NCBI RefSeq assembly: GCF_010727605.1
Contig: NZ_AP022568.1
Coordinates: forward strand, 1,364,001-1,428,000
DNA from: Mycobacterium simiae
GTDB taxonomy: Bacteria; Actinomycetota; Actinomycetes; Mycobacteriales; Mycobacteriaceae
Reading direction: 5' to 3'
Length of the DNA: 64,000 nt
The notes under the pieces are model-generated. The model did no database searches. It saw nothing but the letters and a program-made list of their open reading frames with translations, and was not told the origin of the DNA. The first letter of the stretch is position 1. The number at the start of each line of letters is the position of its first letter. Shown one piece after another: positions 37,026-46,236 of this stretch. The translations under genes and the position numbers were made by a program.

Positions 37026-37487
37026 CTAGTCCGAAGGATCGGGCAACACCCGAAGATGACCGCGCCGGCGTCCGGACCGTTTCTCGGGTGCGGCGTACAC
37101 GGTGCTGCTCGGCGCAGTGGCCTGGGTGCCGGTGGGATGGAGATGGGGATCGGGGGCAAAGCCGTTCAACGGTGTGCCGGTCGCGCCGGCGTACGGCAGC
37201 GCCCCCTGACCCGAGCCGCGTTCGCGCACCGCGTCGGCCAGGGCGACCAAGTCGTCCTCGTCGGGATTGGTGGGCTCGTAGTTGAGCGGCCCAGCGTGGC
37301 GGACCAGATCCCACCCGCGGGGTGCGGTGATTCGGCCCGCGTGACCGACGCACAAGTCCCACGAATGCGGTTCGCGCGCGGTCGCCAGCGGTCCTACGAC
37401 CGCCGTCGAGTCCGAGTACACGAACGTCAAAGTCGCCACGGCGTAATGCGGGCACCCGGGCCGACAGCAGCGACGGGGAACGTTCAC
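37026..37487 (-). CDS. DUF3499-family protein (Rv3258c type)
   Basis: The 153-residue protein has a Cys/His-rich N-terminus (RRCCRPGCPHYAVATLTFVY) and DLCVGHAGRITAPRGWDLVR, which together look like a zinc-binding fold. The C-terminal third is Pro/Gly-rich and variable. The start is GTG 37487 (VNVPRRCC). The gene precedes pmmA in the same direction by 66 bases. Function unknown. Confidence 0.8.
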   Translation of the reverse strand: MNVPRRCCRPGCPHYAVATLTFVYSDSTAVVGPLATAREPHSWDLCVGHAGRITAPRGWDLVRHAGPLNYEPTNPDEDDLVALADAVRERGSGQGALPYAGATGTPLNGFAPDPHLHPTGTQATAPSSTVYAAPEKRSGRRRGHLRVLPDPSD

Positions 37488-37575
37488 GTCCGAAAGGCTA
37501 TCGTGCGGAAACGCCGCCGAAGCGCGGACACGCGCAACCGCTCGGGCCGCGATGTCCAACCGTTACCATCGGCGC

Positions 37576-38082
37576 GTGGGCGATTGGCGCAGTTTCCCGC
37601 GCAACGGACGACCGGCGGGCCGCGCGGCTGCACACCGGGCAACTCGGCGCGGCCGCGATATGCGCGGTCCTTTGCTGCCGCCGACGGTGCCGGGATGGCG
37701 CAGCCGGGCCGAGCGTTTCGACATGGCGGTGCTGGAGGCCTACGAGCCGATCGAGCGGCGGTGGCAGTCGCGGGTGTCCGACCTCGATGTGGCGGTCGAT
37801 GAGATTCCGCGGATCGCCGCGAAGGATCCGGACAGCGTGCAGTGGCCACCGGAGGTGGTGGCCGACGGGCCGATCGCGTTAGCTCGGTTGATCCCGGCCG
37901 GTGTGGATGTGCGCGGCAACGCAACACGAGCGCGAATTGTGTTGTTTCGTAAGCCCATTGAGCGGCGCGCTAAAGATTCGGTCGAACTCGGCGAGTTATT
38001 GCATGAAATACTGGTGGCCCAGGTGGCGATCTATCTCGACGTCGAACCTACCGTCATCGACCCGACGATCGACGACGAATAA
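37576..38082 (+). CDS. Metallopeptidase-family (zincin-like, DUF1025) protein lacking the HExxH histidine pair
   Basis: The protein is about 168 residues from GTG 37576, or 140 from ATG 37660; the conserved part starts at MRGPLLPPTVPGWRSRAERF, so the N-terminus is uncertain. Core features are FDMAVLEAYEPIERRW, VDEIPRIA and the C-terminal ELGELLHEILVAQVAIYLD. Family members with an active zinc site carry HExxH here. This one reads HEILVAQ with no second histidine, as in the mycobacterial homologue as I remember it. Divergent from the DUF3499 gene. Confidence 0.78.
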   Translation: MGDWRSFPRNGRPAGRAAAHRATRRGRDMRGPLLPPTVPGWRSRAERFDMAVLEAYEPIERRWQSRVSDLDVAVDEIPRIAAKDPDSVQWPPEVVADGPIALARLIPAGVDVRGNATRARIVLFRKPIERRAKDSVELGELLHEILVAQVAIYLDVEPTVIDPTIDDE

Positions 38083-38098
38083 CACAAATACTCAGTGC

Positions 38099-38464
38099 TC
38101 AGATGATGCCGCGCTTGAGGCGGCGGCGCTCCCGCTCGGAGAGTCCACCCCAGATGCCGAAGCGCTCGTCATGGGCCAGCGCGTACTCGAGGCATTCATG
38201 GCGTACCTCGCACCCCAGGCAGATCTTCTTGGCCTCGCGGGTGGACCCGCCCTTCTCCGGGAAGAAGGCCTCGGGATCGGTCTGCGCGCACAGGGCACGG
38301 TCCTGCCATTGGTCGGGGGTGGGCTCCGGCAACGGCTCGGGCTCGAATGCGGCTGGCGCGTCAGGAACCACGGTCAAGTGCGGCCGGATGATTGGGGCCG
38401 GCGCGGAGCTGATCGTGGCGCGCTCAGTGCTAGGTATGACGCCCCGTAGGTGTTCGTAAGACAT
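38099..38464 (-). CDS. whiB2: WhiB2, iron-sulfur regulator of septation
   Basis: The 121-residue Wbl protein, essential for septum formation, has cysteines for a [4Fe-4S] cluster in ALCAQTD, KKICLGC and RHECLEY, then the G(I/V)WGG turn (ERFGIWGGLSERERRRLKRG) and basic tail. ATG 38464 (MSYEHLRG) has GAGGAGGCG upstream and matches the MSYE start of the M. smegmatis homologue WhmD. A GTG at 38371 would give the shorter form annotated in M. tuberculosis. A LexA-like box lies 70 bases upstream. Confidence 0.95.
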   Translation of the reverse strand: MSYEHLRGVIPSTERATISSAPAPIIRPHLTVVPDAPAAFEPEPLPEPTPDQWQDRALCAQTDPEAFFPEKGGSTREAKKICLGCEVRHECLEYALAHDERFGIWGGLSERERRRLKRGII

Positions 38465-38533
38465 GCGTCGTACGCCTCCTCAGCTTCATTTTGGGAGAGT
38501 GGATGACTTCCGCTGTTCTGATGTGACAGACAT

Positions 38534-38549
38534 TCGAACAAGTGATCGA
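38534..38549. promoter_or_regulatory. LexA (SOS) box candidate upstream of whiB2
   Basis: TCGAAC, four bases, GATCGA matches the mycobacterial LexA consensus TCGAAC-N4-GTTCGA at 11 of 12 fixed positions. It is embedded in a 6-bp inverted repeat (ATTCGA / TCGAAT, 38532-38551). The position 70-85 bases before the whiB2 start is suitable for control. Confidence 0.6.
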
Positions 38550-38705
38550 ATCTCGGTCTGCGACACCGGAACCGGCCGGCCAACCGGGAAATGACACTGA
38601 TGTGATTAGACACGGGTTAATCTGCCGGGTCAAGCGTTACGGCGATTTTCCATACCATCTCGTGATCAATTTCCGGCGTTTCTGTTATCGCGAGCCGTCG
38701 GCGTG

Positions 38706-38728
38706 TTCATCACAACCTTCATCACAAC
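38706..38728. repeat. 11-base direct repeat upstream of fbiA
   Basis: Two copies of TTCATCACAAC with a 12-base period lie about 40 bases before the fbiA start. Spacing of slightly over one helical turn suggests a possible regulator site; nothing identifies the protein. Confidence 0.4.
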
Positions 38729-38767
38729 AACCCGGCCCACTGTGACCGAACGGTACTGTCGTCCGGT

Positions 38768-39757
38768 GTGAAGGTCACCGTTCTGGTCGGCGGAGTCGGC
38801 GGCGCCCGGTTTCTGCTGGGTGTTCAACAGTTCCTCGGTCTGGGTCAGTTCGCCACCGACGAACAAGATTCCGGCCACGAGCTGACCGCGGTGGTGAACA
38901 TCGGCGACGATGCCTGGATCCATGGAGTTCGGGTTTGTCCGGACTTGGACACTTGCATGTATACCTTAGGTGGAGGTGTCGATCCCGAGCGGGGGTGGGG
39001 GCACCGCAACGAAACCTGGCACGCCAAAGAGGAATTGGCGCGTTACGGGGTGCAGCCGGATTGGTTCCAACTCGGTGATCGGGATTTGGGCACGCACTTG
39101 GTACGCACCCAGATGCTCAACGCCGGCTACCCGCTGTCGCAGATCACCACCGCGCTGTGCGACCGGTGGCGGCCCGGCGCGCAGTTGGTGCCCGCCAGCG
39201 ACGACCGCTGCGAAACGCATGTGGTGATCACCGATCCCGCCGACGACAGCCGCCGCGCGATCCACTTCCAGGAGTGGTGGGTGCGCTATCGAGCCAAGGT
39301 GCCGACCCACAGCTTCGCGTTCGTTGGCGCCGAAACGGCCAGCGCCACAACCGAAGCGGTGCAGGCCATCGGCGAAGCCGACATCATCATGCTGGCGCCG
39401 TCGAATCCAGTGGTGAGCGTCGGCGCGATCCTGGCCGTGCCCGGTATTCGCGGCGCGCTGCGGGCGGCGGCAGCTCCCGTCGTCGGCTATTCGCCGATCA
39501 TCGGCGGAAAGCCGTTGCGCGGCATGGCGGATGCCTGCCTCGAGGTGATCGGCGTGGAATCCACCGCCGAGGCCGTGGGCCGGCATTTCGGCGCCCGCGC
39601 CGGCACCGGCATCCTGGACTGCTGGTTGATCCACGAGGGCGACGTTGCCGACATCGACGGCGTCGCGGTGCGCGCGGTGCCGCTGTTGATGAGCGATCCG
39701 CACGCGACGGCACAGATGGTGCGCGCCGGACTCGATGTTGCGGGTGTGGCGGCGTGA
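38768..39757 (+). CDS. fbiA: Phosphoenolpyruvyl/2-phospho-L-lactate transferase, coenzyme F420 synthesis
   Basis: The 329-residue CofD/FbiA joins the activated three-carbon phosphate moiety to Fo, giving F420-0 or its dehydro form. The N-terminal phosphate loop is [17 protein letters not shown]. Substrate motifs [16 protein letters not shown] and [16 protein letters not shown] are conserved. The start is GTG 38768. The stop overlaps the fbiB GTG by four bases (GTGA), so the two are co-translated. Confidence 0.96.
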   Translation: MKVTVLVGGVGGARFLLGVQQFLGLGQFATDEQDSGHELTAVVNIGDDAWIHGVRVCPDLDTCMYTLGGGVDPERGWGHRNETWHAKEELARYGVQPDWFQLGDRDLGTHLVRTQMLNAGYPLSQITTALCDRWRPGAQLVPASDDRCETHVVITDPADDSRRAIHFQEWWVRYRAKVPTHSFAFVGAETASATTEAVQAIGEADIIMLAPSNPVVSVGAILAVPGIRGALRAAAAPVVGYSPIIGGKPLRGMADACLEVIGVESTAEAVGRHFGARAGTGILDCWLIHEGDVADIDGVAVRAVPLLMSDPHATAQMVRAGLDVAGVAA

Positions 39758-41112
39758 CCGGTCCGCGAGAGCATGGCACCGCCGCGGCGATCGAGATCCT
39801 GCCCGTCACCGGACTCCCCGAGTTCCGTCCCGGCGACGATCTCGCTGCGGCGGTGGCGGCGGGTGCGCCGTGGCTGCGCGACGGCGACGTCGTGGTGGTC
39901 ACCAGCAAGGTGGTCTCCAAATGCGAGGGCCGGCTGGTGGCGGCGCCTGAGGACCCGGACGAACGCGACGCGCTCCGGCGCAAGCTGGTCGACGCCGAGG
40001 CGGTACGGGTGCTGGCCCGCAAGGGCCGCACGCTGATCACCGAGAACCGGCTGGGATTGATTCAGGCCGCCGCCGGGGTGGACGGATCCAACGTCGGCCG
40101 AACCGAACTCGCGCTGCTGCCGATTGACCCGGACGGCAGCGCCGCCCGCCTGCGGGCCGCGCTGCGCGAGCAGCTCGGCGTCAACGTCGCGGTGGTGCTC
40201 ACCGACACGATGGGCCGGGCCTGGCGCAACGGTCAGATCGACGCGGCGATCGGCGCTTCCGGTTTGGCTGTGCTGCATGGATATTCGGGTGCGGTCGACG
40301 AGCACGGCAATGAACTGGTGGTCACCGAGATCGCGGTGGCCGATGAAGTGGCGGCGGCGGCCGATCTGGTCAAAGGGAAGCTGACCGCCATGCCGGTGGC
40401 CGTGGTGCGGGGGCTCAACGTCGCCGACGACGGCAGCACCGCCCGCCAGCTGCTGCGGCCCGGTGCCGAGGATCTGTTCTGGCTGGGCACCGCCGAAGCC
40501 ATCGACATGGGCCGCCGGCAGGCGCAGCTGTTGCGCAAATCGGTGCGCCAGTTCAGCCGGGAGCCGGTGCCGCCGGAGCTGATCGAGGCGGCCGTCGCCG
40601 AGGCACTCACCGCACCCGCGCCCCACCACACCCGGCCGGTGCGGTTCATCTGGTTGCACACCCAGGCCACCCGAACGCGGCTGCTCGATCGCATGAAGGA
40701 CAAGTGGCGTAGCGACCTTTCCGGCGACGGCAAGCCCACCGACGCGATCGACCGGCGGGTGGCACGCGGTCAGATCCTCTACGACGCACCCGAAGTGGTC
40801 ATCCCGTTCTTAGTGCCCGACGGCGCGCATTCCTATCCCGACGCCGCACGCACCGCGGCCGAGCACACCATGTTCACGGTCGCGGTCGGTGCGGCCGTGC
40901 AGGCGTTGCTGGTCGCTCTGGCCGTGCGGGGCGTAGGCAGTTGCTGGATCGGCTCGACGATCTTCGCCGCCGACCTGGTGCGCGACGAACTCGGCCTACG
41001 GCCCGATTGGGAGCCGTTGGGCGCCATCGCGATCGGATACGCCTCCGAAGAAGCGCGCGCCGACGGCCTACGCAATCCCGTGAATCCTGGGGATCTGCTG
41101 ATCCGCAAGTAA
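39754..41112 (+). CDS. fbiB: Bifunctional F420:gamma-glutamyl ligase / dehydro-F420-0 reductase
   Basis: The 452-residue two-domain protein has a CofE-like ligase at residues about 1-245 ([36 protein letters not shown]) that adds glutamates to F420-0. The C-terminal nitroreductase-fold domain (about 250-452; [28 protein letters not shown]) reduces dehydro-F420-0. The GTG at 39754 overlaps the fbiA stop. The fusion is typical of mycobacteria. Confidence 0.96.
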   Translation: MTGPREHGTAAAIEILPVTGLPEFRPGDDLAAAVAAGAPWLRDGDVVVVTSKVVSKCEGRLVAAPEDPDERDALRRKLVDAEAVRVLARKGRTLITENRLGLIQAAAGVDGSNVGRTELALLPIDPDGSAARLRAALREQLGVNVAVVLTDTMGRAWRNGQIDAAIGASGLAVLHGYSGAVDEHGNELVVTEIAVADEVAAAADLVKGKLTAMPVAVVRGLNVADDGSTARQLLRPGAEDLFWLGTAEAIDMGRRQAQLLRKSVRQFSREPVPPELIEAAVAEALTAPAPHHTRPVRFIWLHTQATRTRLLDRMKDKWRSDLSGDGKPTDAIDRRVARGQILYDAPEVVIPFLVPDGAHSYPDAARTAAEHTMFTVAVGAAVQALLVALAVRGVGSCWIGSTIFAADLVRDELGLRPDWEPLGAIAIGYASEEARADGLRNPVNPGDLLIRK

Positions 41113-41122
41113 TACTGACCCG

Positions 41123-42697
41123 GTGAAGAGGTTCGCGGGCAAGGCGGCCGCCTCGGCCGACAAGGTCCGCGGTGGCTACTACACGCCCGTGCCGGTGGCG
41201 CGATTCCTGGCACGCTGGGTGCTGCAGGCCGGACCACGCGTCCTCGAGCCGTCCTGCGGCGACGGACGCATCCTGCGTGAGCTGGCCGCGCTGAGCGACC
41301 GGGTGCGGGGGGTGGAACTGCTGGCCGGGGAGGCCGCGAAGTCGCGAGTGTTCGCCGCGGTGGACACTGCGAACCTGTTTCAATGGCTGGCCGACGACGA
41401 CGCCGGCTGGGACGGGGTCGCCGGCAATCCACCCTACATACGGTTTGGGAATTGGCCAGCCGCGCAACGTGATTCGGCCCTGGAACTGCTGCGTCAGGAG
41501 GGACTGCGGCCGAGCCGGTTGACCAACGCCTGGGTACCCTTCGTGGTGGCCAGCACGGTGTCGGTCCGCGACGGTGGACGGGTGGGTCTGGTACTGCCTG
41601 CCGAATTACTGCAAGTCGGTTACGCCGCACAATTGCGCGAATTTCTGCTCAGCCGGTACCGCGAAATCACTCTGATCACATTTCGGGACCTGGTGTTCGA
41701 CGGCATTCTGCAGGAAGTCGTGTTGTTCTGCGGGGTGGCCGGCGCGGGGCCGGCGCGGATTCGCACGATCCATCTCCCCGACGCCGATGCGCTTGCCGAC
41801 GCGCAGCTGGACGTGGCGTCCGCGCCCGCACTGCTGCACGAGCAGGAGAAGTGGACCAAGTACTTTCTGGGCCCGCCCGCGATCGAACTGCTGCGTACGC
41901 TGAAGCGCTCCGACGCCCTGACCCGGCTCGGGACGATTGCCGATGTCGACGTCGGAATCGTGACCGGCCGTAACAGCTTCTTCACCTTCACCGATGCACA
42001 GGCCAACGCGTTGGGGCTGCGGCCGCACTGCGTTCCCCTGGTGTCGCGCAGTAATCAACTGTCCGGCCTGATCTACGACAGCGATTGCCGTGCAACCGAT
42101 GTCGCGTCCGGGCACCGGACCTGGCTGCTGGACGCCCCGGACCACCCGACTGATGCCGCGCTGGCCGCCCACATCGACGACGGCGAGATAGCGGGCGTGC
42201 ACCGCGGCTACAAATGCTCGATCCGCACGCCGTGGTGGCGCACCCCGTCGATGTGGGTCCCGGACCTGTTCCTGCTCCGCCAAATCCACCTGGCCCCCCG
42301 GTTGACCGTCAACGCCGCGGCGGCGACTAGCACCGACACCGTGCATCGGGTGCGGGTCGACCACAGCGTGGACCCGTCCGCCCTGGCCGCGGTGTTTCAC
42401 AACAGCGCGACGTTCGCGTTCGCCGAGATCGTGGGCCGCAGTTATGGTGGGGGCATCTTGGAACTGGAGCCGCGGGAAGCCGAGCAGCTGCCCATTCCCC
42501 CGCCGGCCCGGGCGGGCGCCGACCTGGTCGCGGATGTCGACCAGCTGTTGAAGGCCAACGAGATCGAGAAGGCGCTCGACGTCGTCGACCGTCGCGTCTT
42601 GATCGACGGGCTGGGCTGGTCGCCGGACACCGTGTCGCAGTGTCGGGCGGCGTGGCACACGTTGCGCGATCGCCGGGCCCGGCGCGGTGCCCGATGA
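41123..42697 (+). CDS. mamA: DNA N6-adenine methyltransferase, MamA type (orphan)
   Basis: The 524-residue gamma-type methylase has the SAM motif LEPSCGDGRILREL near residue 40 and catalytic NPPYIRFGNWPA near residue 100. The rest contains the target-recognition region. It matches Rv3263 (MamA), which methylates adenine in CTGGAG/CTCCAG and alters promoter activity. The opening KVRGGYYTPVPVARFLARWV is typical of Eco57I-like enzymes. No restriction gene is adjacent, so it is an orphan epigenetic enzyme. The GTG start follows fbiB by 10 bases. Confidence 0.92.
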   Translation: MKRFAGKAAASADKVRGGYYTPVPVARFLARWVLQAGPRVLEPSCGDGRILRELAALSDRVRGVELLAGEAAKSRVFAAVDTANLFQWLADDDAGWDGVAGNPPYIRFGNWPAAQRDSALELLRQEGLRPSRLTNAWVPFVVASTVSVRDGGRVGLVLPAELLQVGYAAQLREFLLSRYREITLITFRDLVFDGILQEVVLFCGVAGAGPARIRTIHLPDADALADAQLDVASAPALLHEQEKWTKYFLGPPAIELLRTLKRSDALTRLGTIADVDVGIVTGRNSFFTFTDAQANALGLRPHCVPLVSRSNQLSGLIYDSDCRATDVASGHRTWLLDAPDHPTDAALAAHIDDGEIAGVHRGYKCSIRTPWWRTPSMWVPDLFLLRQIHLAPRLTVNAAAATSTDTVHRVRVDHSVDPSALAAVFHNSATFAFAEIVGRSYGGGILELEPREAEQLPIPPPARAGADLVADVDQLLKANEIEKALDVVDRRVLIDGLGWSPDTVSQCRAAWHTLRDRRARRGAR

Positions 42698-43233
42698 GCA
42701 TCCGCGACTCCGCGATCTCGATGCTCACCGACTGGTGCGCGCCCGACGCGGCCCAGGACTCGTTGCGTCATGCCGTGCTGGCCTTCGTGCTCGCTCGCCC
42801 TGATGCCTGCCGCCGCGACTGCGCACCCGGCCATGTCACCGCGTCGGCGATCGTGCTCGACCACACCGGCACTCAGGCGCTGCTGACGCTGCACCGCCGG
42901 CTACGCCGCTGGGTGCAGCTCGGCGGCCACTGCGATGACGACGATCCTGACGTCGTGGCCGCGGCGCTCCGCGAGGCCGTCGAAGAATCCGGTGTCCCCG
43001 ATCTGCGAATCGAGGCTGAACTGGCGGCAATTCACGTCCACCCGGTCACCTGCTCGCTGGGGGTTCCGACCAGGCACCTGGATCTGCAATTCGTCGCCCA
43101 CGCACCGCCGGGCGCACAGATCGCGATCAGTGCGGAGTCCGAAGACTTACGTTGGTGGCCGGTCGACGCCCTGCCGGCGGGCACGGATTATGCGCTTGCC
43201 CAGCTGGTCTCGCAGGCCACCCGTCGAGCGTGA
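42694..43233 (+). CDS. Nudix hydrolase
   Basis: The 179-residue protein has a Nudix box near residues 75-100, GGHCDDDDPDVVAAALREAV followed by EESGV. The metal-binding REAVEESG core is intact, but the glycine-to-glutamate part is replaced by a run of aspartates, as in some actinobacterial groups. Substrate is unknown. The ATG overlaps the mamA stop (ATGA), so it is translationally coupled to the methyltransferase. Confidence 0.9.
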   Translation: MSIRDSAISMLTDWCAPDAAQDSLRHAVLAFVLARPDACRRDCAPGHVTASAIVLDHTGTQALLTLHRRLRRWVQLGGHCDDDDPDVVAAALREAVEESGVPDLRIEAELAAIHVHPVTCSLGVPTRHLDLQFVAHAPPGAQIAISAESEDLRWWPVDALPAGTDYALAQLVSQATRRA

Positions 43234-43258
43234 CTACGGCGTCGTGTCGGGGCGGCGG

Positions 43259-44338
43259 CTAGACGTCGCTCGAGTAGCGGATCCCGCCGTCGGGAATGGC
43301 GACGCCCGGCCACACCCGGGCTCCACGCAGCAGCTCGCAGCGGGCACCGATGTCGGCGCCGTCGCCGATGACCCCGTCGCGGATCAGCGCGCGTGGACCG
43401 ATGCGGGCACCGAAGCCGACGATCGAGCGCTCGATCACGCTGCCGGCCTCGATCTTGACGCCGTCGAAGATCACCGCGCCGTCTAATCGCACCCCGGGCC
43501 CGATCTCGGCGCCGCGCCCGACGACGGTGCCGCCGATCAACACTGCGCCGGGCGACACCGCCGCACCCTCGTGCACCAATCTCTCGCCATGATGACCGCC
43601 CAGGGCCGGGGAGGTGACGATACCGCGCACCAGGTCCGAGGAGCCGCGGACGAAGTCGTCGGGGGTGCCCATGTCCCGCCAATAGCTGGCATCGACGTAG
43701 CCGCATATCTTGACGTCGGGGTCGGAGAGCAGCGACGGGAATACCTCGCGTTCCACCGAGACCGGCCGGCCCCGCGGGATCCGCTCGATGATTTTGCGCT
43801 CGAAAACGTAGGTGCCCGCGTTGATTTGATCGGTCGGCGGATCCTCGGTCTTCTCCAGAAAGGCCAGCACGCGATTCTTCTCGTCGGTGGGTACGCAACC
43901 GAACGCGCGCGGGTCACCGACACGCACCAGGTGCAACGTGACGTCGGCCTCGTGGGTCCGGTGCGACTCGACCAGCGCGGAAAGGTCGGCGCCGGAAAGC
44001 ACATCGCCGTTGAACACCATCGCGGTGTCGTGCCGCAGCCTGTCGGCGATGTTGGCGATACCGCCGCCGGTGCCCAGCGGCTCCTCTTCGGTGACGTAGT
44101 CGATTTCCAGGCCCAGTTGCGACCCGTCACCGAATTCCGCTTCGAACACCGCAGCCTTGTAGGAGGTGCTCAAGATGACGTGTTGGACACCGGTCGCGGC
44201 GATCCGCGACAGCATGTGCGTGAGAAATGGAACCCCCGCGGTGGGCAGCATCGGCTTGGGCGCGGACAGGGTCAGCGGCCGCAATCGGGTGCCTTTGCCG
44301 CCGACCAGGATCACCGCATCGACCGAGGAGAGTGCCAT
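43259..44338 (-). CDS. manC: Mannose-1-phosphate guanylyltransferase (GDP-mannose pyrophosphorylase)
   Basis: The 359-residue nucleotidyltransferase makes GDP-mannose from mannose-1-P and GTP. The N-terminal signature is VILVGGKGTRLRPLT with lysine in SAPKPMLP. The C-terminal third is a left-handed beta-helix of hexapeptide repeats (GAVLIGGTVVGRGAEIGPGV). It matches Rv3264c, named manB in some annotations. It begins directly at the end of wbbL1 with no gap. Confidence 0.9.
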   Translation of the reverse strand: MALSSVDAVILVGGKGTRLRPLTLSAPKPMLPTAGVPFLTHMLSRIAATGVQHVILSTSYKAAVFEAEFGDGSQLGLEIDYVTEEEPLGTGGGIANIADRLRHDTAMVFNGDVLSGADLSALVESHRTHEADVTLHLVRVGDPRAFGCVPTDEKNRVLAFLEKTEDPPTDQINAGTYVFERKIIERIPRGRPVSVEREVFPSLLSDPDVKICGYVDASYWRDMGTPDDFVRGSSDLVRGIVTSPALGGHHGERLVHEGAAVSPGAVLIGGTVVGRGAEIGPGVRLDGAVIFDGVKIEAGSVIERSIVGFGARIGPRALIRDGVIGDGADIGARCELLRGARVWPGVAIPDGGIRYSSDV

Positions 44339-45235
44339 TCAGCGCCGCCCTTCTGCCGGTTTCCCGGCCCGCTGCCGACGCGAGCTACGCACCATCAGCC
44401 GGGAGCGCAACGCCAGCGATGCCCGCAACGTCCAGCGCAGCGGGGCCAGCCACCAACCGGTGTGCCGGTCGGCCAGAAAGATATAGGTACTGCGGTGGTG
44501 TGCGGCCAGATGACTCCCCGGGTCGTGTCCGGTGGAGTGCCCCTTGTGGTGCAGCACTTCGGCTGAGGGTACGTAGATGTTGAGCCAGCCGGCCTTGCCG
44601 AGCCGGTCGCCGAGGTCGACGTCCTCCATGTACATGAAGTAGCGCTCATCGAATCCGCCGATCTGGCCGAACGCCGAGCGGCGCAGCAGCAGGCACGATC
44701 CGGAAAGCCAGCCCACCGGGCGCTCGCTGGGCTCCAGCCGCTCCTGGCGGTAGGCCGCCGTCCAGGGATTGGTCTTCCAGAACGGTCCGACCACGGCGTG
44801 CATGCCGCCGCGGATCAGACTGGGCAAGTGGCGCGCCGACGGGTAGACGGATCCGTCGGGATCCCGAATCAGCGGCCCCAGCGCGCCGGCCTGCGGCCAC
44901 CGGTTCGCCGCGTCCAGCAGGGCGTCGATGCTGTCCGGACCCCACTGCACATCCGGGTTGGCCACCAACACCCAGTCATCGATTTCTCCCCGCTCGGACA
45001 GGTGCTCGATCGCGCGATTGACCGCCGTTCCGTAACCGAGGTTGGCGCCGGTGTCGAACAACCGCACGTTCGGGTAGCGTTCCACCGCCGCTTGCGGGGT
45101 GCCGTCCGTGGAACCGTTGTCGGCCAGCAACACGCTCACCGGACGCCCGGTGGCGTGCGACAACGACGCGAGAAAACGTTCGAGGTGGTGGCCCGGCGAG
45201 TAGGTCACCGTCACGACCGGCAGGACGTCAGTCAC
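44339..45235 (-). CDS. wbbL1: Rhamnosyltransferase WbbL, linker unit of arabinogalactan
   Basis: The 298-residue GT2-family enzyme adds rhamnose to GlcNAc-diphospho-decaprenol, making the linker that ties arabinogalactan to peptidoglycan. Motifs are LLADNGSTDGT, VANPDVQWGPDS and YFMYMEDVDLGDRLGKAGW. The GTG at 45235 overlaps the end of rmlD by eight bases. It acts on the cytoplasmic face of the membrane and is essential in mycobacteria. Confidence 0.96.
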   Translation of the reverse strand: MTDVLPVVTVTYSPGHHLERFLASLSHATGRPVSVLLADNGSTDGTPQAAVERYPNVRLFDTGANLGYGTAVNRAIEHLSERGEIDDWVLVANPDVQWGPDSIDALLDAANRWPQAGALGPLIRDPDGSVYPSARHLPSLIRGGMHAVVGPFWKTNPWTAAYRQERLEPSERPVGWLSGSCLLLRRSAFGQIGGFDERYFMYMEDVDLGDRLGKAGWLNIYVPSAEVLHHKGHSTGHDPGSHLAAHHRSTYIFLADRHTGWWLAPLRWTLRASLALRSRLMVRSSRRQRAGKPAEGRR

Positions 45236-46142
45236 GCGTAGAGGTTATCCGTCGAGCGGCCGCGACTGCGCCGTCCGACGCGGCGAGTGCGGCGACAAGT
45301 GCGGGGCGCCACGGCCTTAGCGGCGTCATGCCTGCCGCCGCCGACTCCCTGCTGGACAGCGCGGAGTAGGTCGGGCGTGGCGCCGGACGCGGGAACTCGG
45401 CGGTGCTCACCGGGTTCACCCGTTCGGGGTCGCCGCCGCACTCCTCGAACACCGCCCGGGCCAGCTCGAATCGGGAAACGACGCCCTCGTTGGCGGCGTG
45501 CAGGATCGGGCCGGGCACGTCATCGTCGACGATCTGCAGCAATGCGGCCGCCAGGTCGGCGACGTAGGTCGGCGAGCCGACCTGGTCGTCGACGACCTTG
45601 ATCGGGCCGTCTCCGGCCGCGAGCCTGCGCATCACCGCGACGAAGTCGTTCCCGTCGCCGCCGGTGTAGACCCAGGCGGCGCGGACCACGGCGCAGTGGG
45701 CGGCGTCCGGCAGTGCCGTCAGCGCGGCGACCTCGCCGGCCCGCTTGCTGCATGCGTACACCCCGCGCGGTGAGGTCTCGTCGCTCGGTTCGTACGGGCG
45801 AGGCTCGGCTCCGCCGAAGTCACCGGCGAACACGAAGTCCGTCGAGACGTGGACGAGCCGGGCGCCGACACGCGCGCAGGCCCGGGCGATGTGTCCGGGG
45901 GCGGCCTCGTTGACCGCATAGGCCCTTGCTGCGTCGCTTTCGGCGCCGTCGACATTGGTGTATGCGGCGCAATTGACGATGACGTCGCCGGGTTTCACGA
46001 TCGCCTCGGCAGCCTCCGGGTCGGTGATGTCCCATTGCGCGGACGTCTGGGCCAGGACATTGCGGCCTTGTTCAGTGGCTCGAGCGGCCAGACAACCGCC
46101 CAGCTGCCCACCGGCTCCGGTGATGACGATCCTGCCCGACAT
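45228..46142 (-). CDS. rmlD: dTDP-4-dehydrorhamnose reductase
   Basis: The 304-residue short-chain-type reductase catalyses the last step of dTDP-rhamnose synthesis, whose product is used by WbbL1. The NADPH motif is IVITGAGGQLGGCLA, the catalytic YxxxK lies in YACSKRAGE, and VHVSTDFVFAG is the usual serine/threonine region. The length equals that remembered for Rv3266c. Operon order rmlD-wbbL1-manC, all overlapping or abutting, groups cell-wall sugar genes. Confidence 0.96.
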   Translation of the reverse strand: MSGRIVITGAGGQLGGCLAARATEQGRNVLAQTSAQWDITDPEAAEAIVKPGDVIVNCAAYTNVDGAESDAARAYAVNEAAPGHIARACARVGARLVHVSTDFVFAGDFGGAEPRPYEPSDETSPRGVYACSKRAGEVAALTALPDAAHCAVVRAAWVYTGGDGNDFVAVMRRLAAGDGPIKVVDDQVGSPTYVADLAAALLQIVDDDVPGPILHAANEGVVSRFELARAVFEECGGDPERVNPVSTAEFPRPAPRPTYSALSSRESAAAGMTPLRPWRPALVAALAASDGAVAAARRITSTRD

Positions 46143-46236
46143 GGTTCGAGTTTGGCATGCCCCGGAAAGCCGGGGCCACGCCCGGGCACGCCGGGGTTGG
46201 ATACTGGGGAAGCGAGTGTGCCGCAAGTAACCTAAT

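Larger units (their letters stand above)
38465..38767. other. Divergent control region between whiB2 and fbiA (303 bases)
   Basis: No gene is present. It holds the whiB2 ribosome site (GAGGAGG), a LexA-like box at 38534-38549 and, near fbiA, an 11-base direct repeat TTCATCACAAC at 38706-38716 and 38718-38728. Promoters for both directions must lie here. I cannot place -10/-35 pairs with confidence. Confidence 0.6.

Noticed and set aside
39157..39753. Frame extending fbiB upstream through fbiA
   Set aside because: The Arg-rich product is a shadow of fbiA; the GTG overlapping the fbiA stop gives the family length.
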